Made by a program: the position numbers and the translations under genes
Assembly: GCF_039539345.1 (NCBI RefSeq)
Contig: NZ_BAABCY010000063.1
Coordinates: 1-64,000, forward strand
DNA length: 64,000 nt
From: Snuella lapsa
Lineage (GTDB): Bacteria; Bacteroidota; Bacteroidia; Flavobacteriales; Flavobacteriaceae
Direction: 5' to 3'
The notes under the pieces: generated by a model
The model's database searches: none
Seen by the model: the letters and a program-made list of their open reading frames with translations, nothing else
Told to the model about the DNA's origin: nothing
Part shown: one piece after another, positions 46,990-57,354 of the stretch
Layout of the letters: each line of letters opens with the position of its first letter
Position numbering within the stretch: position 1 is the first letter of the stretch

Positions 46990-49361
46990 TCTTGTCCTGA
47001 TTCTGTTTCAAAACGTATGGTTTTTCCATTATAGCTTATCTTACAAGGCCCACCGTGTTTAGAATGAATCTTTACTTCTGTAAGTTTAGCATCTGTCCAT
47101 GCCATATCAACAACAAACCCGCCACGGGCACAAAGTCCTTTAACAGAGCCTGTACTTTCCCATGCAATCGGTAAGGCAGGAAGCAATCTGATGGCTCCCG
47201 ATTGACTTTGTAATAGCATTTCGGCTATACCAGCGGTAGCGCCAAAATTAGCATCCATTTGAAATGGTGGGTGCTGTCCGAAGAGATTAATACTCGTACT
47301 TTTTGCCAAGACAGTATGCAGGCTACGATTGGCATTTTCGCCCTCTCCCAAACGCGCATATTGGTTTATCAACCAAGCAGCACTCCATCCAGTATGCCCA
47401 CCTCCATTCTTAATTCTAAAATCAAGTGATTTTTTAGCCGCTTGAGCCAAATCGGGAGTAGTTTCCAAATCAATCTGATATCCTGGATGTAAAGCAAACA
47501 AATGCGAAATATGTCTGTGTCCTGGTTCTACCTCCTCAAAAGCTTCTTGCCATTCCATTAAGCGCCCATCTGCGCCAATCTTAGGCTTTGCCAACAACCC
47601 TTGGGCTTCTTTTACCTTAACTAAAAAGTTATTGTCGATTTCCAATACCTGTGAGGCATCTATAAAGTTCTTAAAAAGTTGCCAAATAACCTGTTGGTCG
47701 TGAGCTGGCCCCATACATATTTGGCTTTTACTGCCATCGGGAGCCACAAATGTATTTTCGGGGGACACAGAAGGTCCAGACACCAATTCGCCCGTTTTAG
47801 GGTCTGGAATCAACCAATCCATATAAAACTGCGTAGAAGCCTTTAAAATGGGATAGGTTTGCTCCAAAAAGGCTTTATCTAAGGTAAAATAATAATGCTC
47901 CATAATGTGTGTTGTTAACCAGGCGCCACCCCCTACATGCATTCCCCAACTGGCCGACTCACCTGGAGCAGTGTACCCCCAAACGTTGGTAATAGGGTGC
48001 ACCACCCAACCACTGGCATTGTAATGTACTTTGGCGGTTTTACTTCCTGGTTCTTGAATGGCTCCCATTAAATCAAACAAAGGCAAATGCATCTCGCCTA
48101 AATTAGTCACTTCTGCCATCCAATAGTTCATTTGCACATTAACATCGGTATGGTAATCGCCATTCCAGGGCGTTTGAATTTTGTTAGCCCAAATACCTTG
48201 TAAGTTAGCTGGCAAAGTACCCGGTCTAGATGAAGATATCATTAAGTACCTCCCAAATTGAAATAGCTGTTCCACCAATTGTAAATCGGACGATGTCTTA
48301 ACGTTTTGAAGTCTTACATTTGTTGGAATCGTATCTGGAGCAGCACTCAAATTAAGGCTTACACGTCCAAAATAACCTTGATAGTCTTTTTTATGGGATT
48401 CCAGAAGTTCTTTGTACGCCCTTTGTTTGCTCTTCTCCAAGTTAGCAGCCGTTAATTTTTTATAATCCCGCCCATTATAATTTGGGTACTCCAAGACATA
48501 ATTAGTAGAAGCCGTTAATAAAAGGATTACCTCATCGGCCTTTTCTACTACAATGCTATCATCATTATAATTTACCGTCCCCTTTTTATTTAAAGCTGTT
48601 AAGCGCGTCATATACTCCAGACCTTCACCACCTTTTCCATTATCTAATGCCCCATACATAATAAGCTGATCGCCTTCCGATTTTGTTTGGAACCTTTCAG
48701 GTCTGGTCAACGAACTTTTAAAAGAGATCGCTCCAGGCTTATCGGCGGTTAATTTAACAACCATTACCTGATCGGGATGACTTGTAAAGATTTCTCTTTT
48801 ATAACGCACACCTCCTTGTGTATAGCTTATACGTACTACGGCATCCTCTAAATCCAATTCCCTGTAATAGTTATCATAATCACTTTGATTTTCAAAATCT
48901 ATCCATAAATCGCCCAAAGTTTGGAAACAACCAAAAGGTACCGTTGCACCGTTACCATGTCCAGACCCTTTACCCTTACAAATTTGGGTTTGTTGTGTAA
49001 GTTTAGTAGCCTCCTTATAGTTTCCATTAAAAAGCAATTCTCTTATTTTGGCCTGAGCCAGATAGGCTTCTGGATTATCATTATCGTCTGGACTACCAGA
49101 CCACATACTTTCTTCGTTTAACTGGATGCGCTCTTTATTAACATCTCCAAAAACCATAGCCCCTAAAGCCCCATTACCAAGAGGCAATGCTTTTAGCCAC
49201 TCTGGATCGTCTTTCCAGCCATTTGGGTTATCTGCAACCGTAGCTTTTGCAGGTTCTGTGTACCAAAGCTTTAAATTTTCTTTTTGATTTGGTTGTTCAC
49301 TACAGGACATTATCAATAATGTCAAACAAGATATCCAACCTAAGTGTTTTAAAATATTCAT
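46971..49361 (-). CDS. Glycoside hydrolase family 95 (alpha-L-fucosidase type)
   Basis: 796-aa lipoprotein (lipobox IMSC, Cys20). N-terminal GH95 features include WLKALPLGNGALGAMVFGDV and IQLNEESMWSGSP. In the active-site region are YHTDVNVQMNYW, SVSPENTF (general-acid glutamate candidate) and FQMDANFGATAG. Known members are mainly 1,2-alpha-L-fucosidases, with some alpha-L-galactosidases. The His in YHTDVN is the residue I recall as typical of the fucosidases. The first Asn of the NxN motif of well-studied members reads Asp here. It lies in a run with GH110 and GH35 genes. Confidence 0.9.
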   Translation of the reverse strand: MNILKHLGWISCLTLLIMSCSEQPNQKENLKLWYTEPAKATVADNPNGWKDDPEWLKALPLGNGALGAMVFGDVNKERIQLNEESMWSGSPDDNDNPEAYLAQAKIRELLFNGNYKEATKLTQQTQICKGKGSGHGNGATVPFGCFQTLGDLWIDFENQSDYDNYYRELDLEDAVVRISYTQGGVRYKREIFTSHPDQVMVVKLTADKPGAISFKSSLTRPERFQTKSEGDQLIMYGALDNGKGGEGLEYMTRLTALNKKGTVNYNDDSIVVEKADEVILLLTASTNYVLEYPNYNGRDYKKLTAANLEKSKQRAYKELLESHKKDYQGYFGRVSLNLSAAPDTIPTNVRLQNVKTSSDLQLVEQLFQFGRYLMISSSRPGTLPANLQGIWANKIQTPWNGDYHTDVNVQMNYWMAEVTNLGEMHLPLFDLMGAIQEPGSKTAKVHYNASGWVVHPITNVWGYTAPGESASWGMHVGGGAWLTTHIMEHYYFTLDKAFLEQTYPILKASTQFYMDWLIPDPKTGELVSGPSVSPENTFVAPDGSKSQICMGPAHDQQVIWQLFKNFIDASQVLEIDNNFLVKVKEAQGLLAKPKIGADGRLMEWQEAFEEVEPGHRHISHLFALHPGYQIDLETTPDLAQAAKKSLDFRIKNGGGHTGWSAAWLINQYARLGEGENANRSLHTVLAKSTSINLFGQHPPFQMDANFGATAGIAEMLLQSQSGAIRLLPALPIAWESTGSVKGLCARGGFVVDMAWTDAKLTEVKIHSKHGGPCKISYNGKTIRFETESGQDYFPSI

Positions 49362-49389
49362 AACATTTTATTTATATACATTGCACCGA

Positions 49390-51243
49390 TTATTGCTTGG
49401 TAATCGTATTATTCTCGACAATTGTATTGTCGCATTCACTAAAATAGAGCAAATCTTTAAGAGTTACATCTCTTGCAATATTAATACTGTTATTTGCAAA
49501 CATAATACCATCAGTCCCCTTTGCTCCAACAAGGATTCCTGTAGCTAACTGAAACTGGTTATCGGTAATTTTAATGTTTTTGTGCACAAAAGCACCTTCT
49601 ACAATTTCTGTATTCTCTGGATGTATATTAATTACTGGAGAACCACAATCTATAAACTTGTTATTCTTAACCGTTACATCCCGCACATAACCAGACTCAA
49701 ACCAACTATTGGCATCGTCGGCTATTAAAATGGCACTCATATGTGTTTTTAGAAAGGTATTGTTTTCAATATGTACCTTGCCCCTGGTTGTTACTAAAAT
49801 TCCTCGTGTGGATATGTGGTTTATGGTATTATCGACAACGGTTACATCTGGTGTCCATGTAACATTTTCTACAACATCATTAGGCTCCATATTGGCAGGC
49901 AAGGAACTATGTAGTGTGAGTTCCATATCGGTTGGATTGAGCAAAGTAGCCTCAACAACCGTGTTTTCAGAATAGGGCAGCAAACTAGTAGCCCTAATAA
50001 ATTCAATTTTATCTCCTTTCTGGAAGGCCTTAAACCCATACGTTTGCGGATGCATAAAGCGAACCTTAATCTTATTATTGGCAAGTGCTTCTACTATTCG
50101 TAAATGGGTGCCATGCACATTAATGGCATCGTCGTTAGCAGCCGATAAAAACGCATTCTTTACTAAAATTTCGCCTTTGCATCCTGAAAAATGCAAAATA
50201 TCGGCCCAAGCAGCACAGGTTCTACCCGAATCTTCTTTTGGAACCACCCGAAGCCCATCGAACGTAATGTTTTCACTAAACTGTGAAACAAACCCCATTC
50301 CGTGCATAAAATTAACATCTACATTTTTCCATACTATATCTTTACTGCCTTCTGTAAATATGGCTGCATAATCCCGAAAGGTATCGCGATTTTGATAGAT
50401 AAGTCCTTCTTTAAAACCTGGGTTTTTATCAAAATGAATGGCTATTTTGTCGGGGGCTATTTTAGAAAACCGAAGTTTATCCAACGGTAATGTTTTTCTG
50501 GCTACGCGTTGATTCTTTCCGTCGAATACCTGAAACAGCCTGTATGCTTTATGTTCCCATCCTTCGCCTTTCCAAACCAACATACTATCAACAATATCAA
50601 ACTTTGAATCTGCATGTATTTTAGCTTCGGCTACATGATCTTTTACGGTGGCAATTTCAAATTCTGAAACCGTGGGATGTTTATAATCAAAACTTATATT
50701 CTCAATTCGTATTGCTTTGGAGTTTTGAATACACGTTTCCATAGTCTTTCCCCTAAAGGCAATCTCGGCTCCCATACCATTAAGTACCACATGTTCGGCT
50801 TCCAACAAATAAAAAGCAACTGCTTTTAAAGCTTCTGGTGCATCGTTGGTGTTTGAAATATTAAATGCAGCCTTGTATGCTAACTCTGGATAAAAATTAT
50901 AAACCCCTGAAGCAAACTTTACAGTGATAGGAGCTTCTTTAGTTCCTTTACCAGATAAAACCAAGGATGTTGTAAAATCTCCAGGTGATACAATTTCTAT
51001 TGTATTCCCCTCGGTTAACAACAACTGATTAACTGGTTTGAACGACTTCCACGGCATTTCTTTCGATGTCCCCAGATTGGTATCCTTTCCATCGTTAGGG
51101 TCTATATAATAGGTTGTGTGGGGTTTTGACTCTTTTCGCTCTGCAATCGGTAAATAGGGGTTTTCTATTGGGGACAGTTCTTTTTTACCAGTACAACCCA
51201 AAACCACTAGCAATAGTAAAATCCTTAAGTATATTATTCTCAT
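49390..51243 (-). CDS. Glycoside hydrolase family 110 (alpha-1,3-galactosidase)
   Basis: 617-aa lipoprotein (lipobox VLGC, Cys17) folded as right-handed parallel beta-helix repeats (ITVKFASGVYNFYPE, IRIENISFDYKHP, ITFDGLRVVPKED, VTVVDNTINHISTRG, VTVKNNKF). The length and the segment AANDDAINVHGTHLRI match GH110, whose members remove terminal alpha-1,3-galactose from blood-group-B glycans or, in marine relatives, from algal galactans. It is 28 bases upstream of the GH95 gene in the same minus-strand unit. Confidence 0.87.
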   Translation of the reverse strand: MRIIYLRILLLLVVLGCTGKKELSPIENPYLPIAERKESKPHTTYYIDPNDGKDTNLGTSKEMPWKSFKPVNQLLLTEGNTIEIVSPGDFTTSLVLSGKGTKEAPITVKFASGVYNFYPELAYKAAFNISNTNDAPEALKAVAFYLLEAEHVVLNGMGAEIAFRGKTMETCIQNSKAIRIENISFDYKHPTVSEFEIATVKDHVAEAKIHADSKFDIVDSMLVWKGEGWEHKAYRLFQVFDGKNQRVARKTLPLDKLRFSKIAPDKIAIHFDKNPGFKEGLIYQNRDTFRDYAAIFTEGSKDIVWKNVDVNFMHGMGFVSQFSENITFDGLRVVPKEDSGRTCAAWADILHFSGCKGEILVKNAFLSAANDDAINVHGTHLRIVEALANNKIKVRFMHPQTYGFKAFQKGDKIEFIRATSLLPYSENTVVEATLLNPTDMELTLHSSLPANMEPNDVVENVTWTPDVTVVDNTINHISTRGILVTTRGKVHIENNTFLKTHMSAILIADDANSWFESGYVRDVTVKNNKFIDCGSPVINIHPENTEIVEGAFVHKNIKITDNQFQLATGILVGAKGTDGIMFANNSINIARDVTLKDLLYFSECDNTIVENNTITKQ

Positions 51244-51288
51244 AGTTAGTTTTTATTCAGTTAAGTTAATATCATAATAAAGCGAATG

Positions 51289-54028
51289 CTAATCCAAGTT
51301 AACATAAAAACGATATTCAGGTTTTATCACGATGTTTTTTATTTGTGCGGTATCTATCTCGGAGGTATCGACGATTTTCTCAAAATAGATTTCTGGCTTA
51401 TTGGTATTGAACGCTTCCACCCTAAGAACAATAGGGTTTCCCTGTAATACATCTACAAAGCGATCCAACCCTATAACCCAAGGTGCTCCATCAAACAAAT
51501 AATCGCTAAAAAGTGTTTCGCCCAAGAAGGCATCAGCCCGATCGCCCACAAACGAAATATACAATCGCTGTGCTGTCCCATCTTCTTTAAGGGGCTGTAA
51601 AAGCTTTACTTCGTAATATGCCATTCGATCTTCTTTCTTCCAAGCAAATTGTGGCAAATTACCTGTACCCTGTTTTCCTAAAACCGCAACGGATTGTATG
51701 TTGTCCGCAGCGCTTTCCCAAGTGTTATCTGTTTGCCATGTTAAGCGGCTCCCGTTTTCGAGCAAAATCTCTACTTCTGCTATAAACTGTAAATTGGAAG
51801 TTTCCGATTCTATTTGAAGGGTATTATGCGACTGCCATTGTCCTTTAGGTAAAAGCACATTAAAATAATTTCCATTTTGAACCCGTTCCAAAGGGACTCC
51901 GTTTAAAAAAAGGTTAAACCCTGCTGAACCGGCACAACGTATAGTAGCCAATTTAACTTTGGACATAGAGGCATGCTCCATACTTTTACGTATTACACTT
52001 TTCCCACTTGTACTTTTTGCCTGAACCCAATGGGCATGTTCCATAGGGCGGTACTTAACCAAGGCTACCGGATGTTCATTAACAGTTTTTTTAAATTTGA
52101 ATTCTGAGAATATCCCATCTTTATTAGTGGCTTTTTGCAAGTTGGGAAACACCAACAATTGGGTTTCATTACTTTCAGAAAATGCGGTTATCGTCTCATT
52201 TTCCATAAAAACACCCGACTCACTAAGTATCAGGTAATCTTGATTTTTTGCCTTTAATTTCCATATGGCATCAGACTGCGCTTCTGTTAATGTTAATACT
52301 TTTAAAACAGTACCATTTGTTTGTTCAACTTCAATAACACAATTGTTTCCGGGCTTAAGTTGAGACACAAAATATCCATGCTTTTCTTCCTTAACCATTC
52401 CATTGGCACAAGTCACCTTTTTAACCAATGCTTTATTAAAGTAATATTCGGCAGGTATGGCATCGTCTTCAAAAAACACCCAGAGATTGGTTTTCTTGTC
52501 GTTTAGCTTACATATTGGCTGGGTTGTCGCATACTTTAACTGTATTTCTCCCATAGCCATATTGAACGGCCATAAAAAATAAGCGCCATCTTGAATGGTT
52601 ACTGGCTTACGGGGTAATTGTAATACTTCATTTTTTAATTTAATATGGAACTGAACATCTTTATAAGCCTTTCGCCTTTTTTTGTACAAATAGTTTGAGC
52701 AAAACAAAAAGCCTTGTTCGTCCTTTGAGCGAACTGCCCATTGTAAATTATCTGTATTATTGTTCGATGTTGGCAAATAGGCCACCATAGGAGCTAAATC
52801 GGAGCCAAAGTCGTTCATAAAATAATTGTACTTTTTAGTCTCGTTCATAACCGCCCCTAAAGTACCAAACTCCTTTAATGGAGCCTGGAAATCGTATGAA
52901 ACCCTACTTGTAGACGACTCTAAAGTTGTTAATTTACCTATTTTATGGCTACCGCCGCTGTACATATAATAGCCCATTAAGTTGACCCCACAGCCCAACC
53001 TAAGGTTAATATTCTCACCCGCCATTTCTTCAGGCACAACAGGACGCCTATGGTAGAAACTAGGTGTTCCCAATCCCACTTCGCAAGTAAAATAAGGCGA
53101 TTCTACTTCTTTAGAATTTAAGGACTGTACACCGCCTTCAATCGTTATTAAATCGGTACCAATGTTATCTGATAAGCGATTGTATGAGAAAAACTCAAAA
53201 TTGCCTACAGGCAACTCATCATAACCTTTACTCCAGGGTGTTTCAATATAATAGCCAGCATATGGTATAACATCCTTTTTCGGATAATCGGAAGCCATCC
53301 AATGAGTCATCGAGTAAAGGGGGGGTATCTAACCCTACTTTAACAGCCATTTCCTTTAAGGCCATTAAATGGGGCACCACATGTTCTTTGGTTACATATT
53401 CATTTTCCAATTGAACGCCCATAATGGGACCACCATCTTTATACAGTAAACCTTCTACTTGCTCGTAAATAGCTTGATACCACTTTTGGGAATAGGCGAG
53501 ATAAAGCGGATCGTTATAGCGCTTTCGAATGTGGGTCTTTTTCATTAACCAATCGGGGAGCCCTCCATTACGGCACTCGGCATTACAATAAGGGCCTATA
53601 CGTAAATGCACCAAAAGCCCTATCTCTTCACATAGCTCTACAAAAGCTCTAATATTATTATTACCAGTCCAATCTAATTGTCCTTCTATTTCTTCATGGT
53701 AAATCCAAAGCAAATACGTACTTACAATGTTTACTCCCGACGCCTTCATTTTAAGCAACGTCTCTTTCCAGTACCTGTGATCGTAACGGCTAAAATGAAA
53801 CTCTCCCATTACTGGAAGTAATGGCTCACCACCTTTAGTCAAGTACAGGCTATTAACCTTGATGTCCTCTCCCGACTTTCCCGGATGCCCCATATTGAAA
53901 TCATTTATAAGGCTAGGATATTCCACTTGACTTAAATCGATATGATGATCCTGGGCAAATGCGTTCGGCACACCAATGATCATTAATAGTAATAAGACCA
54001 CACTAAAGCAGCAATACTTTGTATTCAT
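51289..54028 (-). pseudogene. Beta-galactosidase GH35, broken by a single-base frameshift
   Basis: The N-terminal part (54028 to about 53326, with signal peptide ending FAQ) carries the catalytic domain start and the acid/base motif LENEY (residues 207-211). The second part runs to 51289 and carries the nucleophile segment TCEVGLG plus the C-terminal beta-sandwich domains. The two frames meet at a run of seven C on the minus strand (53319-53325). Removing one C reads VGLDTPLYSMTHW and restores one 912-aa protein. As written, the two catalytic glutamates are in different frames, so neither piece would be active. It is either a sequencing or assembly indel, a recent mutation, or slipped-strand on/off switching. 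Confidence 0.85.
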
Positions 54029-54361
54029 ATTATTTACTTTTTATTCGTTCACATGTTTTAAGTAAAGCATATCCCCAAACCTAAGGCATAAATCCTATCC
54101 AAAACATGGACAAACACCTAATAACCATAGAGAATTTAACTATCTTCATCAAATAATTCAATCGTTTGAACAAATATATGTAAAGAGAATAGAATTATAG
54201 TATCGATGAAAAAGCAAACCATTTTGAAATTACTGATTAGCACTAAAAACCTGTTTAATAAAATCTATAAACACAAAAAATAAAGGAAGTGATAAACTAA
54301 AACAAGAATTATATTACCAAATTTATTCATTAAATTACAAGACTTTATTGACCCTGTAATA
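54029..54361. other. Gene-free divergent region
   Basis: 333 bases between GH35 (minus) and the serine hydrolase (plus). No supported ORF: the best candidate is a 25-codon reading frame starting at 54206. No convincing promoter or hairpin is seen. Confidence 0.4.
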
Positions 54362-55657
54362 ATGTCCAAAAAGCCGCTTCATATATTTCTTTACTTTCTT
54401 TTTACTTGCCTGGGTAGTCATGCCCAATTACAAAATGCCACGCCCGAGTCAGTTGGATTGGATACGCAATACATTCAAACCAAAGTAGATTCTATAATGA
54501 CGCAGGGCATACAGCAACAGGCCTTTCCAGGGGCCCAACTGTTAGTAGCTAAGCAAGGTAAGATAATCTTCCACCAGTACTATGGGTACCACACCTACGA
54601 CAGCATTCAAAAAGTAGCTCTAAACGATATTTACGATCTGGCTTCCGTTACAAAAATAATAGGGCCTTTACCTGCCTTAATGAAACTTTATGAAGAGGGA
54701 AAACTCGATTTAGATATACCTTTTAGCACCTACTGGAGGCCTTGGAGACATCTAAAAGACAAAAAAAACATTACGCTTAGAGAACTATTGGCCCACCAAT
54801 CGGGTTTACAGCCCTATATTATTTTCTTAAATGAGGTACTTAGAGGGAACCATTTAAAAAAGCGCTTTGCGAGAAGTCGTATCTCCAGACGTTTCCCTAA
54901 TGAAGCTTACCCGGGCATCTTTATAAACCGCCGCTTTAAGAAAAAGGTCTACCGAATGATCTCACGCTCCAAAGTTAACGACAAAAAGGAATATCTTTAT
55001 TCAGGACTCGCCTCGTTAATTTATCCGGAACTTATTGAAAATCTATCCGGAATACCCTATACAACCTATCTTCAATCGCAATTTTTCACTCCGTTGGGAT
55101 GTAATACTTTAGGATATCTACCCGCCAAAAAAGAGTTTAAAAACAATATTGTACCTACCGAGGTAGACACCTTGTTCAGAAAAGAGCTCACAAAAGACTG
55201 GGTTCATGATGAAAATGCCGCTCTTTTAGGTGGTATCTCTGGTAATGCCGGACTATTTGCAACCGCTAAAGATCTTGCTATTTTCATGCAAATGTATATG
55301 CAAAAAGGTGTCTACGCCAGCAAACGCTACTTCAAAGAAGAAACGGTCAACACCTTTATTAAAGTACAATACCCAGAAAACGGTAACCGCCGCGGACTAG
55401 GTTTTGACAAACCTCTTTTAGGTAACGACACTCTCGATTTAAAAGAGGCTTACCCCGCTCCCCAAGTAAGTTCTGAAAGCTTTGGTCATGCCGGGTTTAC
55501 AGGTACCTTTGTCTGGGCCGATCCACAAAACAAACTGGTATTTATTTTCCTTTCCAACCGTGTGTATCCGTCAAGAACCCATAGTAATATTTATAACTTA
55601 AATATTCGTACAGAATTGCAACAAGTGTTTTACAAAGCACAAAAAACAACAAACTAA
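54362..55657 (+). CDS. Exported beta-lactamase-family serine hydrolase
   Basis: 431-aa protein with signal peptide (MSKKPLHIFLYFLFTCLGSHAQ) and the SxxK nucleophile Ser95-Lys98 (LASVTK), a Tyr motif (YSGLASLIY) and the HAG-type third motif (GHAGFTGT). In Bacteroidota such domains are often fused to NagZ glycosidases; here it is free-standing. Likely a periplasmic esterase or peptidase acting on cell-wall fragments; substrate not known. Confidence 0.88.
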   Translation: MSKKPLHIFLYFLFTCLGSHAQLQNATPESVGLDTQYIQTKVDSIMTQGIQQQAFPGAQLLVAKQGKIIFHQYYGYHTYDSIQKVALNDIYDLASVTKIIGPLPALMKLYEEGKLDLDIPFSTYWRPWRHLKDKKNITLRELLAHQSGLQPYIIFLNEVLRGNHLKKRFARSRISRRFPNEAYPGIFINRRFKKKVYRMISRSKVNDKKEYLYSGLASLIYPELIENLSGIPYTTYLQSQFFTPLGCNTLGYLPAKKEFKNNIVPTEVDTLFRKELTKDWVHDENAALLGGISGNAGLFATAKDLAIFMQMYMQKGVYASKRYFKEETVNTFIKVQYPENGNRRGLGFDKPLLGNDTLDLKEAYPAPQVSSESFGHAGFTGTFVWADPQNKLVFIFLSNRVYPSRTHSNIYNLNIRTELQQVFYKAQKTTN

Positions 55658-55697
55658 TTCATAAATATTTTAGTATTTTAGTGCTTTAAAATAAACT

Positions 55698-56816
55698 ATG
55701 GGCCTACTCGTTTTCTACGCTTTAATTTCTATCTTTTTTTCATTTTTATGTTCCATTCTAGAAGCTGTTCTGCTAAGTGTTACACCCACTTTTATTAACG
55801 TAAAAAAGAAAGAAGGCAAAGGATACGCTAACCATCTTGAACATTTAAAAAAAGATGTGGACAGACCTTTAATTGCCATACTTACCCTAAACACCATTGC
55901 ACATACTGTTGGTGCTATCTTGGTTGGAGTACAGGCAAAAGTTGCTTATGCTGAGTTGTACGGCTCCCAAACCAAACAATTTATTGGAATCCGATTTACC
56001 GAAGATGTTATGGTAGGAATTGTTTCGACCATCATGACTGTTTTAATACTGGTAGCCTCAGAAATAATCCCAAAGACCATAGGAGCCACTTATTGGAAAC
56101 AATTGGCAAACTTTACAACCAAAGCACTTCATGTTTTAATTTATCCGTTACAATATACTGGGATTCTTTGGCTCCTTCAGCTTACTACAAAACTAATTGG
56201 TAGTAAAGGTCATGGTAGTGTTCTTGATAGGGAAAACTTTCTAGCCATGACAGACATAGCTCATGAAGAAGGTGTTTTTCATGAAAACGAAAGCAAAGTA
56301 ATAAAAAACCTCCTGACCTTTAAAGAAGTATTTGCTAAAGATATCATGACCCCCCGAACGGTTATGAAAACCGAAGATGAAACCACAACTGTTGAAGATT
56401 TTTTCAATAGAAATTTAAACCTTAGGTTTTCCAGAATTCCCGTTTATGTAAACGAACCAGACAACATTAAAGGTCTTGTTCTTAAAGACGATGTCTTTAA
56501 AGAAATGGCATTGAGCAACGGCTCTAAAAAGCTGTCGGACATTAAGCGAAACATTATTGTTGTTGTTAGAAACACCCCTATACCCAACCTTTTTGAACAG
56601 CTTATTGAAAGCAAAAACCATATGGCCCTGGTAGTAGATGAATACGGATCGGTAAGCGGTATTGTGACCATGGAAGATGTTATTGAAACACTCCTTGGAT
56701 TGGAAATTATGGATGAAAGTGATACGATTTCAGACCTTCAACTTCTGGCCAGAAAAAGCTGGGAAGCCAGAGCTAAAAAGCTAGGAATCTTTGAAGACAA
56801 AGACCCCACGGACTAA
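55698..56816 (+). CDS. CNNM/CBS membrane transporter (CorC/HlyC-like)
   Basis: 372-aa membrane protein: a CNNM (DUF21) domain with about four transmembrane helices in residues 1-175, and a pair of CBS domains (KDIMTPRTVMKTEDE..., HMALVVDEYGSVSGIVTMEDVIETLLG). Related proteins export Mg2+ or Co2+. The C-terminal CorC transporter-associated domain is absent or very short. Its stop overlaps the ogt start. Confidence 0.9.
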   Translation: MGLLVFYALISIFFSFLCSILEAVLLSVTPTFINVKKKEGKGYANHLEHLKKDVDRPLIAILTLNTIAHTVGAILVGVQAKVAYAELYGSQTKQFIGIRFTEDVMVGIVSTIMTVLILVASEIIPKTIGATYWKQLANFTTKALHVLIYPLQYTGILWLLQLTTKLIGSKGHGSVLDRENFLAMTDIAHEEGVFHENESKVIKNLLTFKEVFAKDIMTPRTVMKTEDETTTVEDFFNRNLNLRFSRIPVYVNEPDNIKGLVLKDDVFKEMALSNGSKKLSDIKRNIIVVVRNTPIPNLFEQLIESKNHMALVVDEYGSVSGIVTMEDVIETLLGLEIMDESDTISDLQLLARKSWEARAKKLGIFEDKDPTD

Positions 56817-57289
56817 TGGACTCGTGCATTATTAAATCACCTATTGGCTATACAAAAATTAGTGGCAACACCGATGGAATTACCTCAATAACAGTTCTTG
56901 ATTCTGAAGAAACCGTTACCGATATTATTCCCGAAACACTTCAAGATTGTGCATATCAACTCAAAGAATATTTTGAAGGCATTAGAAAAACATTTAGCCT
57001 AAAATTAAACCCAGAAGGCACTTCCTTTCAAAAGCAAGTATGGGACGAACTCCTTAAGATCCCATATAGCAAGACCACTACATATTTGGAGCTCTCCAAA
57101 AAACTGGGTGATGTTAAGGCCATCAGGGCAGTAGCAGGTGCCAATGGTAAAAATCCACTATGGATTGTTATACCCTGTCACCGCGTAATTGGCAGTGACG
57201 GTAGTTTAACTGGTTATGCCGGAGGTTTGCACCGTAAACAATGGTTATTGGAACACGAAAGCCCCTATAAACAACAATCTTTATTTTAG
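56816..57289 (+). CDS. ogt: Methylated-DNA-protein-cysteine methyltransferase
   Basis: 157-aa suicide repair protein removing alkyl groups from O6-guanine. The acceptor Cys121 is in IPCHRVIG, followed by DGSLTGYAGGLHRKQWLLEHE. Domain start TSFQKQVWDELLKIPYSKTTTYLELS matches the helix-turn-helix. The ATG overlaps the stop of the CNNM gene by one base. Confidence 0.96.
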   Translation: MDSCIIKSPIGYTKISGNTDGITSITVLDSEETVTDIIPETLQDCAYQLKEYFEGIRKTFSLKLNPEGTSFQKQVWDELLKIPYSKTTTYLELSKKLGDVKAIRAVAGANGKNPLWIVIPCHRVIGSDGSLTGYAGGLHRKQWLLEHESPYKQQSLF

Positions 57290-57354
57290 TTTAACATTAA
57301 AAGCCCGCATCTCCATTAGAATTAGTATATTTAGTTTCCGTAAACGTACTCCAA

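Noticed and set aside
54206..54283. 25-codon ORF in the gap before the serine hydrolase
   Set aside because: Lysine- and isoleucine-rich, as expected by chance in AT-rich DNA, without promoter or conserved features.
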